NCBI GenBank assembly: GCA_963575745.1
Contig: CAUYUJ010022082.1
Coordinates: 124,001 to 188,000, forward strand
From: Prorocentrum cordatum
Taxonomy: Eukaryota > Sar > Dinophyceae > Prorocentrales > Prorocentraceae
Length of the DNA stretch: 64,000 nucleotides
Reading direction: 5' to 3'
The notes under the pieces are model-generated. The model worked only from the letters and a program-made list of their open reading frames with translations, searched no databases and was not told the DNA's origin. Below, in pieces: positions 33,858 through 41,543 of the stretch; the first letter of the stretch is position 1; every line of letters begins with the position of its first letter. A program made the position numbers and the translations under genes.

Positions 33858-35930
33858 TCAGGTCCGAAGCCTCCCGCCTGCGTGTTTGAAGTTCGGGGGC
33901 AGCAACACACGAGCCAGCTGCCCTACAGGGGCATCCTTATGCACGCACGGCTCCTGCAAACGAAACAGAGGCACCAATGTGCCGTGACCCTGCGCCTGGC
34001 ACGTTGCAGATTCCCCACGCGAACCCGCGAGTGGCCAGGGGGCCATGCAGCACCCCACCCACGCGTCGACTGTGCAGAAAAACTGTACTTTGCCAATCCG
34101 CACGAGCCCGTCATCCCCAAGCACTGTGCAAACATCACCGTTCGAAACAACTCGGCCGTGTGCGTACGCCGAGGTCGCCATGAGAACGTTGTACCCCATG
34201 GCGAAAGGGAACACCTTCAAAAACGACGCCTTCGCATGCTTGCTTGGAGACTTTAGAGTAATTAAATCGGGCTTGGCAAGATTGTGGCGACCTAGATCGT
34301 AGAGGTGCTGGACTGTAGCCTCTTCTAAAACAGAACGGTCGAACGCCGTCAAACTGTGCCGTGGCGTCATCACTCTCTTTAGCACGTGGTGATTCCGCTC
34401 GTGCAGAAAAGTCGATATGATCATTCCGTGGAGCTGCAGCTGGCTCGGGATATGCAATTTGTAATGCTCTTTGGCCTTCCACAGCTTGAAACCGTAGGCT
34501 GCCTGGTGCAGCACAAGGTGCGCGTGGATTGCCCGCGCAAGCTCATCGGCCTGAACGTCGCCGCTGTTTGCCATCTGCAGCAACTCCATCACGTGAGCAA
34601 GAGCAAGAAAGTTGGCCGACTCCTTGCCAAGGACCCCCTTCTTCATGACAACGCCGCGGACGTATTGGGCGAGCACTGGGCAGAGGGACAGATACTCAGA
34701 CGCTGAGCCAGCGGGCGAGTGATCAGCGTGCTTGCGGAAAACTTGCCTGGCGTGAGCATATGCGTTTGGCCAGCGCCACAACTGCATGTACTGGTCGAGA
34801 TGCGCCCCCCCCAGCCCATGATCCGCGAGCCTTTCCTCAAATTCCGAAACCTCCTTGACTAGGGTGCCATCCACGCAGCAGCAGTGCATCCAGTCGTAGC
34901 ACCAGCAACTGGGGAGGTTGAAATCTACATCCTCGTCCTGGAGAAGCCCCGTCGGGATGTAGTTAAAGCCGAGCAGCGCTTCCATCTCCTGCACCTCAGC
35001 ATTCGAGCCGTTGACCGACATTTCCCGCAATCTCCGCTGGATTGCCTTGACCCCTTCATCGGAGTGCAACCTGAAGGCTGCCACGTTGAGACTCGTCGAG
35101 GGGATGAGAAAGCCAGTGGGGTCGGGCAGGTGCGTGCTCTTGAGCGCCGCAATGTTTTGGCGCAGCGCACATATCTTGAGCCCGCCCGACCCTTTGACGC
35201 CGGTCGAAAACTTATGGCCCCGCTCGTCTTGCACGAGCATGGCCATGCGCCCCGTCGCGAGACGAGGGGCTGCCTCACCTGCGATCGACAAGGAGATGCC
35301 GTGTCGCAAATCGGGCCCAGTAGGCCCCCCGAAGAAGAACTTGACCGCGTTCCGAAACAGCTCAGCCATTCCACCAGGGAGCTCTGCGACGGTGTCTGAC
35401 CTTGGCGCGCGCACGGTATCCCACGCCAACTCGCAACTCAAGATCGGAAACCCGAAGTCCCTCAAGGTCCAGTAGACGGCCTGGACCTTCCTGGTGTTGT
35501 GTGGCTGCAGCACCTGTCCTGGTGTGATCTCGTCCGTGTATAACACGATGGAGACGTGGTTGTTAGACGTGTCCAGCACCCTCACCAATGCGGCGCGATA
35601 CTCTTCGCTGGATTTGCACGCCGCCTCTAAGAACGCAAAAGGGGTGCTGGAAGAACAGCTGGACAGGCGGGTCACCGACCTTCTTGCTGGGAACACTCCG
35701 CCGTTGAACCAGCGATCCAAATGTTGTCGCCGCCGTTGAACCAGCGATCCAAATGTTGTGCTCTGGAAAGCACTTGACTGCCTCGCCCGCCTCTGGCTGG
35801 AACTCGAAAACATCGTGGGGAGCATGCCGCCATCATCCCGAAGCTGCTTCAGAATGTGCTCTAGCCCGCTGGCGCTCACGTGAGCGTCGCGGCCGAGGTG
35901 GGCAAGCTTAAGTTTCTTGGCATCGGCCAT
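33858..35930 (-). CDS. transposase-like protein (DDE / DxxH type, CMC or Tnp2-like)
   Basis: Taking the Met at 35930 (MADAKKLKLAHLG) gives about 690 residues. Three spaced acidic motifs fit a DDE-type transposase: VLYTDEITPG with D133, MLVQDERGHK with D235, and CYDWMHCCCVDG with D346 and H349. The DxxH signature is typical of Tnp2/Plavaka-like transposases of the CACTA group. A C-terminal part with HERNHHVLKRVMT follows. A spliced-leader relic lies a few bases upstream of this Met. A 32-bp tandem duplication (35698-35759) puts about 25 residues out of frame. An extra T in the CCCCTTTT run near 35640 restores the frame. So the frame is open, but the N-terminal third is damaged. The function is inferred from motifs only. 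The protein could be a domesticated or dead copy. Confidence 0.65.
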   Translation of the reverse strand: MADAKKLKLAHLGRDAHVSASGLEHILKQLRDDGGMLPTMFSSSSQRRARQSSAFQSTTFGSLVQRRRQHLDRWFNGGVFPARRSVTRLSSCSSSTPFAFLEAACKSSEEYRAALVRVLDTSNNHVSIVLYTDEITPGQVLQPHNTRKVQAVYWTLRDFGFPILSCELAWDTVRAPRSDTVAELPGGMAELFRNAVKFFFGGPTGPDLRHGISLSIAGEAAPRLATGRMAMLVQDERGHKFSTGVKGSGGLKICALRQNIAALKSTHLPDPTGFLIPSTSLNVAAFRLHSDEGVKAIQRRLREMSVNGSNAEVQEMEALLGFNYIPTGLLQDEDVDFNLPSCWCYDWMHCCCVDGTLVKEVSEFEERLADHGLGGAHLDQYMQLWRWPNAYAHARQVFRKHADHSPAGSASEYLSLCPVLAQYVRGVVMKKGVLGKESANFLALAHVMELLQMANSGDVQADELARAIHAHLVLHQAAYGFKLWKAKEHYKLHIPSQLQLHGMIISTFLHERNHHVLKRVMTPRHSLTAFDRSVLEEATVQHLYDLGRHNLAKPDLITLKSPSKHAKASFLKVFPFAMGYNVLMATSAYAHGRVVSNGDVCTVLGDDGLVRIGKVQFFCTVDAWVGCCMAPWPLAGSRGESATCQAQGHGTLVPLFRLQEPCVHKDAPVGQLARVLLPPNFKHAGGRLRT
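35698..35759 (-). repeat. 32-bp tandem duplication inside the transposase frame
   Basis: Two copies start at 35698 and 35730 and share CCGCCGTTGAACCAGCGATC. Because 32 is not a multiple of three, the duplication shifts the reading frame of the transposase-like gene. Confidence 0.92.
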
Positions 35931-35934
35931 GCTG

Positions 35935-35948
35935 CTTGAGCCTGAACG
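35935..35948 (-). other. truncated spliced-leader relic before the transposase start
   Basis: The minus strand reads CCGTTCAGGCTCAAG directly before GCAGC and the start ATG. GGCTCAAG matches the last eight bases of the leader exactly and two more Ts fit. The match is short, but its position just before the start Met, like the relics of other genes here, supports it. Confidence 0.45.
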
Positions 35949-36002
35949 GCGAACACGGGCAGGGCGACCCATGCCACCCCGTCGGCTACACGCGGCCCCA
36001 TC

Positions 36003-36160
36003 GGGCCTTGCAGCACGGCACCGCGCGACACATGTCTTCGCAACGGGCGCGAAGCGCGCGCAACACGGCACCGCGCAGCACCAGCCTTGCAGCACGGCAC
36101 CGCGCGACACTTGCATTCGTGACGAGCGCGAAAAGCGCGCAACACGGCACCACGCATCAG
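36003..36160. repeat. two tandem copies of a ~78 bp unit
   Basis: Each copy has TTGCAGCACGGCACCGCGCG, then CGCAAC or GTGACG, GGGCGCGAAGCGCGC and AACACGGCACC. They lie upstream of the transposase start, so the long open frame above 35930 is a translation of this repeat and not gene. Confidence 0.85.
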
Positions 36161-36687
36161 TATTGCTTGATAATAGTAACAGGAGGTGTTGCAGAAAACT
36201 CATAGGTTTAGCGAATGTTTCGCCGCATGTTTCGTTTGTTGGTAGTCTGCGTTTTTTGTTGTTTTTTACGTGCCTTCGCTGTTTGTTTTGGGTGGTTATG
36301 TTGTGGCGTGCGTCGTTTAAGTTGGCGGCCTTTACATCGCGGGGGATATGATACACAGGCGGGGAGCCCGTAAGATGATGAGGGGGAGGCTGGCGATGAT
36401 GAGGGAGATATGCTAGGATGACGATGGTCGAGGTGTTGATGCTGACGGTGTCTTGCTATTCGCACTTGTGCAGCCTGGCGGTACATGGGCCAGCTGCGAG
36501 TTCTGTCTGTGCGCGCGTACCAAATGCTCGCGGGGGTGAGCCTCGCACCCTATGCACACCAAGCCCCGATGTGCGGCAGAGGGGGCTGCGACGTCGGCAG
36601 TGGCTATAGCCCGCTGTCGGTCTGAGCAGAGGAAGCGGCAACGCAACGCCTTGCTTAAAGCGAGGCCAAGGTAGCGAATTGTACATC
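36161..36687. other. spacer between transposase and small gene, no feature
   Basis: The sequence is T- and G-rich on the plus strand around 36220-36350, and otherwise unremarkable. Confidence 0.4.
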
Positions 36688-37011
36688 CTACTTGGAGCCC
36701 GCATTGTTAACCTTTATCCACACCGCAGTCGCTGCCGCGAAAGCCTCGCGGGCGACGAGAACAGCATCGTGATCGGAGAGGCCCGCCCTGATGGCGTTCC
36801 TCTTGGTTGCGTCGCGTGCCTTGCTGGTGTAGGCCCCGCGAGTTTTACCCGCGGCGTCCTTGGGCCTCAGGTAGTCGGAGTAGCTCACCGTGCGCTTCCC
36901 CTTCTTGGAGCCGCCTCGCATCGGGCGCGAGGAGGGCGAGGAGGCAGAGGGGGAGTGGGCGGGGCGAGGACGAGGAGGGGAGCCCCCCGTCCGATCCACC
37001 TCCCCCTTCAT
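36688..37011 (-). CDS. small basic hypothetical protein
   Basis: The 107-residue frame starts at an ATG 27 bp after the stop codon of the preceding gene. It has a Pro/Ser-rich start, then a compact basic part (GGSKKGKRTVSYSDYLRPKD, then GKTRGAYTSKARDATKRN) and a C-terminal helix (AFAAATAVWIKVN). I do not recognise the family. The ordered Lys/Arg-rich half and the lack of repeats favour a real protein, perhaps nucleic-acid binding. With so short a gap to the upstream gene, it might also be the distal exon or frame of that gene. Confidence 0.5.
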   Translation of the reverse strand: MKGEVDRTGGSPPRPRPAHSPSASSPSSRPMRGGSKKGKRTVSYSDYLRPKDAAGKTRGAYTSKARDATKRNAIRAGLSDHDAVLVAREAFAAATAVWIKVNNAGSK

Positions 37012-37038
37012 CGTCCCTCAGCCCTCCTCCTCACTACC

Positions 37039-38420
37039 TTAATCCTCATCCTCCTCCCCCTCCTCGTCGCAGCCGCCTGCAGGGGAAGCGGCTGATGGCT
37101 TGCGGAGCGTGGCGGCCTTGGCAGGGGAAGCGGCTGCTGGCTTGCGGAGCGGGGAGGCCTTGGCCTTCGCCTTCTTGGCCTTCCCCTTGTCCCCCTTGGC
37201 CTTGGCCGCATTGGTCGCCGCCGCGGCGTCCTTGTCCCTGCCCCTCTTGGCCTTCGCGGCCGCCCTCATGTTCTGCTCCAACTGCTCGAGCTCGTCCTCG
37301 GCATCCATCTGATCGTCGCCGTCGAGCAGGTCGGCGCAACCGGCCGCCGCGCCGTCCACCACAGTAGATGGCGGGGCCACCTGGCTAGCCAAGCGCTGGC
37401 CGCCTGGCTGGGCGTAGGGCGCGGCCGCGCCGTGCTGGTTGGAGAAGAGGTTGGGCGAAAGCTGAATGCCGAACTGCTGGGCGAACGGCTGCATCGCTGC
37501 GAACGCGTTGCTGCCGAGCGCCTGGCTGGCCAGTCCCGCCAAGAGCTGCAGGGGGCAGTGATGCGCCTGCTGCTGCCGCTGCTGCTGCTGCTGCGGAGGC
37601 GGCGGGAGGGCCAGCTGCATGGCTGGCGGCTGGTCAGCCGAACTAGCTGCCGCCGCTCTCCTATCCTTGAGTCCTTGAGAGGCGCCCCTGCGATCTGGCT
37701 GGACGTCTTCCTGCGGCACATCTTGACACCACTCATGTCGACGTCTGCTGGCGCGGCAACTGGCGGATCAGCGGCGTCGGGGTGCGCGAACCTGTACTTG
37801 GCAGGGGTGAGGTCCGACGGCATCATGAAGTCCTTCTGGTGGCCATGAGGGTACGTCTTGCTCTTGTCGATGCTCTTGACGGCATCCTGCACCATGTCGC
37901 AGAGGGCCGCCTTCTTGGACCCAGGCACCTGACTCAAGTCCGAATAGGTGCAGGCGACGATGATGGCCGCAGCTGCCTTCAGGGTGCGCTCAGCAGGGCA
38001 CGTGATGCCCACGCGCCACATGCGTGCGCCCAAGGTCTGGGCTTTCGCTCCCTCCGACATCATAGCGTTCTTCATCGCTCTCCTGTCGGACGCCGTGAGG
38101 AAGTGGGAGAGGTCGGAGCAGTACTGCTGGCAGCGAGTGTGGCCAACCCTCTTCGCCAGCTCCTGGGCGGCGGCGGCGTCGTTGAGGGCCGTCGCCAGCA
38201 TGAGCTTCTGGTCGGCCGACCACGGCCCACGGTTGATGTGCTCCGTCGCTTGGGTGGCCACCGAAAGCGTAATCCCCGTGGACGAGCTGAAAGTCGCCAA
38301 AAGCGAGTTCGCTTGGGCCTGAAGCAAGACGGCCTCGGGCATGCCCGCTCCGACCTGGGTGTTCACGAAAGCCAGGCGCTGGGAGATGACCGAGCAGAGG
38401 CGCTCAGCCTCGAAGTCCAT
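37039..38420 (-). CDS. transposon accessory protein with Lys/Ala-rich tail, frame change near 37700
   Basis: The first frame (from Met 38420, MDFEAERLCSVISQRLAFVN) gives about 230 residues of mixed alpha-helical sequence with AKRVGHTRCQQYCSDLSHFL and AERTLKAAAAIIVACTYSDL. It ends usefully at about MSGVK (37700). Coding then moves by one base to a second frame (PQEDVQPDRRGASQG) that runs to 37039. That part has a Pro/Gln stretch (PPPPQQQQQRQQQ), an acidic segment (DGDDQMDAEDELEQLEQN) and a Lys/Ala-rich tail with two repeats of PLRKPAAASPAK type, ending EEGEEDED. The change may be a frameshift, a short intron or an assembly error. I recall similar proteins next to this transposase in other dinoflagellates. 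Function unknown. Confidence 0.55.
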
Positions 38421-38788
38421 GCTGCAGGGTGCGGTCGGGTCAACGGTCAGTCAGTGGGGAAGCCAAAACAACTTCTCTAAAACTGCTGCGGAGGTGAGCG
38501 GAGGCGAGTCGAGGTGAATGGACGGGGCGCGTGCGACCCGAAACCTACCAACATATCCGGCCTGGGAGGCGGCCTGAGGGGCCCATCGGGCCCATCCCCC
38601 GCCGTCCACGGACCGCCAGGTCCTGTGTCACCCCTGCGAAAAGCCGTCGAAACAAACGCATCCGCAGCAGTGCGCACAGTCTGATGCCCCCCCCGAGCTC
38701 TCGCGCGACCATCGCACGAGGCGATCTTTGATGGCCCCGAATGCGAGATCGGCCCCAAAATCGGCGTCTCATGGGCGGCCCCCCCCCA

Positions 38789-38955
38789 GAAGCCTCATAT
38801 GCACCAACGCAGCTGGCTGCACTGGTGCATATGCACCAACGCAGCTGGCTGCACTGGTGCATCCCCTGGGGGGGTCTGCACTTGCACCAACGCAGCTGGC
38901 TGCACTGGTGCATATGCACCAATGCAGCCAGCTGCGTTGGTGCATATGAGGCTTC
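38789..38955. repeat. 167-bp foldback element built of CAACGCAGCTGGCTG hairpin units
   Basis: Four units of TGCACCAACGCAGCTGGCTG-type sequence are each near-palindromic. The last unit is inverted, so the whole 167 bp has 45-bp terminal arms that match with one mismatch: the left begins GAAGCCTCATATGCACCAAC and the right ends GTTGGTGCATATGAGGCTTC. It lies between two transposon genes. No target-site duplication is obvious. Confidence 0.9.
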
Positions 38956-39203
38956 GTCGCAGTCTACCTGAGATGTCTGGTGGTATGCAGCGTGCTGACC
39001 TCCCCCCCTTCCTCCTGCCACCCCACCCCTGACGACTCGCACAGGCTCGTTTGGCGTGAATTCCCTCGTCAGCTGTCCGAGCCGCGTCCCCGTCGCAGGC
39101 GCGAGCGAGCGGCTTGCCCCAAGCCGTTCAAGACAGCACGCGCGACTTGGGCAACGCATGCCGCCGAGGATGGCGCAGCGCTGCCTCTGCACGGGGCCCA
39201 GAC

Positions 39204-39902
39204 TCAGGCGCCGCCGACGGCCGCTGCCTCGAACTGCCCGCCGTGGTGCCTCTCGTAGAAGGCCTCCAGCTCCCTCGTGATGCGGTCCACGTGCTCCTGC
39301 GCGTTCCCATCGGTTGGCACTTGGATGGACTTCTGCTTGTACTTATTCGCCTTGGCATCGTAGTACTTCACCCTCAGCGCGTGCCTGCGCGGAAGCCACT
39401 GCACGTGCTCGGGCGAAAAGGCTGGCCTCACCTCGCCGACTTCGGTCACGGCTGGCTCCTTCGCAAGAAGTTCGAGCACGCTGCACGACAGCTCGACAGC
39501 CAGCTTGTCCCGATGGTGAGCGGTCGTGAGCACGTTGATCGTCACTGTAGTGCCGTCGGCCATGGGCGTCGTCACCTCCACGATCGGCGCTACGTCGTCG
39601 ATCAACTCCTTGCGCGCTCGCTTAGGCGCGGGCTCCTCCTCCTCAGCGTCGCCGAGAGGATCGCTCCCACGGCCGACCTGGGTCATCAAGGAGTCGACCT
39701 TGTTGTTCCGAGCCTTCGCGATCGCATCGACCACCCTGAACGAGCGGCCACACAGCTTGTGACACTTGCTGTCCCTCTTGTCGCAGAAGGCGAACGTCGT
39801 GTTCTCCACCGATATCGTTCTCGCGACCCAGCTGTTGCGCGGCGTTGGCGGGCTACCGTCCGACGACACGCACGCGCAGCCAGCCTGGATGGACACTGGC
39901 AT
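39204..39902 (-). CDS. hypothetical protein with spliced-leader relic
   Basis: The 232-residue frame begins MPVSIQAGCACVSSDGS, about 60 bp downstream of a near-complete spliced-leader relic. A Cys/His-containing part follows (CDKRDSKCHKLCGRSF), which could bind zinc. After it come a nuclear-signal-like PAPKRARKE, a beta-rich part (TVTINVLTTAHHRDKL) and a C-terminal LRVKYYDAKANKYKQKSIQV segment with helix ITRELEAFYERHHGG. I do not recognise the family, though the C-terminus has the look of a small DNA-binding fold. The relic says the gene passed through a processed transcript, yet it sits inside the candidate transposon. It may be captured cargo or a transposon gene that is itself trans-spliced. 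Confidence 0.6.
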   Translation of the reverse strand: MPVSIQAGCACVSSDGSPPTPRNSWVARTISVENTTFAFCDKRDSKCHKLCGRSFRVVDAIAKARNNKVDSLMTQVGRGSDPLGDAEEEEPAPKRARKELIDDVAPIVEVTTPMADGTTVTINVLTTAHHRDKLAVELSCSVLELLAKEPAVTEVGEVRPAFSPEHVQWLPRRHALRVKYYDAKANKYKQKSIQVPTDGNAQEHVDRITRELEAFYERHHGGQFEAAAVGGA

Positions 39903-39960
39903 CGGCGGCCTGCGTCAGTGCGTGGAGGCGTTCGCCTCGGGAGAAGAGGTGGAGCTGGCG

Positions 39961-39982
39961 CTTGAGCCCAAATTGGCTACGG
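39961..39982 (-). other. spliced-leader relic upstream of the 232-residue gene
   Basis: The minus strand reads CCGTAGCCAATTTGGG then CTCAAG. This is the leader with one extra base and one substitution. It lies about 60 bp before the start ATG. On its upstream side is an ATCC tetranucleotide run. Confidence 0.85.
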
Positions 39983-40264
39983 GGTGGATGGATGGATGGA
40001 TGGAAAGGCCCGAAGGGGAGTGCACAGCACTAAATAATTAAGCAAAGCTTGAAATCACAAAACTTCATTCTAAGACAGCCCCCGACGATGGCTTTTACGG
40101 CCAAATACACAGCGCCAATATGTTTAAACATACTGACGCTCTGTGTCTGGAACTTTAGCTGCTCAAGCGGCCCTATATCTCGAGCTCCCTAAGAAAGCCC
40201 GTTAGCAAACATGCAGGACTCATTGGAGGGAACTAACAGACTTGGCCTGCTCCTACAGTCGCTC

Positions 40265-40275
40265 TTCCGTGCTCG

Positions 40276-40326
<51 letters not shown>

Positions 40327-40328
40327 TC
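40265..40328. repeat. (GTC)n triplet repeat
   Basis: The run has about 20 triplets, mostly GTC on the plus strand. Confidence 0.95.
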
Positions 40329-40419
40329 CGTCGCGATTTAGTTTTTTACTTAGCAGGTTCCCGTCGTAACAGGGGGGCAAAAGTGCTATGCTCGCATGCC
40401 ACCCCAGCCGTTGTCGTCA

Positions 40420-40460
40420 TTTTCCTCCTCCTCCTTCTCCCCCTCCTCCTCCTCCTCCTC

Positions 40461-40491
<31 letters not shown>

Positions 40492-41135
40492 TCCTTCTCC
40501 TCATTCCTCCTCATCCTCCTCACCCTCCTTCTCCTCATTCCTCCTCCTCCTCCCCCCCACTCCTCCACTCTGCTCGTCTCACCCCCAGCCAAGCGCCGAG
40601 CGAGCACACCGCCCCAATGCTTGCCTTGCCTTACCGTACCTCCCCCTCCTCCTCCTCTCCCTCATCCTCCTCCTGCGGGGGCACGGCGCTGGGCGGTCCT
40701 GCGGCATCGCCTCGCTCTCGTCGAGGCGGCGGGGGCCGCGGCCGCGGGGCGCTCCCCCCACCCCTCATCCTCCTCCTCCTCCTCCGCATCCTCCTCCTCA
40801 TCCTCATCCTCCTCCTCCGCCTCCTACTCCTCCCTCTCCCTCCTCCTTCCCCTCCTCCTCCCCCTCCTCCTCCTCCTCCTTCTCCTCCCCCTCCTCCTCA
40901 TCATCCTCCTCATCATCATCGTCCTCCTCCTCTTTCCCCCCCTCCCCCTCGTCCCCGCCTCCCCCCCCCCCCCCCCCCCCTCCTCCTCCTCCTCGTCCTC
41001 CTCGTCATCTTCCGCCTCCTCCTCCCCCTCCTCCTCCTCCTCCTCCCCCCCCTCCTCCTCCACATCATCCTCCTCTTCCTCCTCCTCCTCCTCCTCCCGC
41101 TCCTCCTTCTCCTCCTCCTCCTCCTCCTCCTACGC
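40420..41135. repeat. (TCC)n polypyrimidine microsatellite
   Basis: More than 700 bp of TCC-rich sequence is broken by a short unique segment at about 40570-40750. It gives the long plus-strand frame at 40242-42311 (poly-P/L/S), which is not a gene. Confidence 0.96.
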
Positions 41136-41543
41136 CTACCCCTCGTGTGTTTGTTGTTTTTTTTCTGGCCTGGCCTTTGTTTGACATTCTGTGTTTGCGG
41201 GTGTGTCTCTGCTGTGATTGCTGCGTGCTTGCGCGTGTTTTGTTTGTGTGTCGCTTTCCAGTTTAGCAAGTATGGCGCTTTGCGCTTTTTGTCTTTCTTG
41301 GTGTTCGTGTCTCTTTGTGCGTGCGTGTGCGTGTGCGTGGCTGCGATCTGCGAAACAGTCGCCACTTTCGAGGGGTGCTGGTCCAACATAGAGGCTGCAC
41401 CTCGCCATCGCTGGGGGGCTGCGACGCTTGTTTCACGCTGTCCTCGAAGCTGGTGCAGTCAGAGCACCAGCGATCACGAGCCTGGTCACTTATGGCTGGC
41501 ACACCATGGCAGCAAACTCAAACGTCCACTTGCCAACCTACAA
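41136..41543. other. spacer, GT-rich on the plus strand
   Basis: The sequence around 41150-41340 is GT-rich (TTTGTTTGTGTG). It is the 3' flank of the two-exon gene. No other feature is seen. Confidence 0.45.

Noticed and set aside
35931-36356. N-terminal extension of the transposase frame up to 36356
   Set aside because: The extra 142 residues are a Cys/Arg/Ala-rich translation of the 78-bp tandem repeat, and the leader relic sits just before the Met at 35930.
38456-38475. Possible spliced-leader relic before the 38420 gene (AGCCAAAA core)
   Set aside because: Only about 10 of 16 positions fit, which chance could explain.
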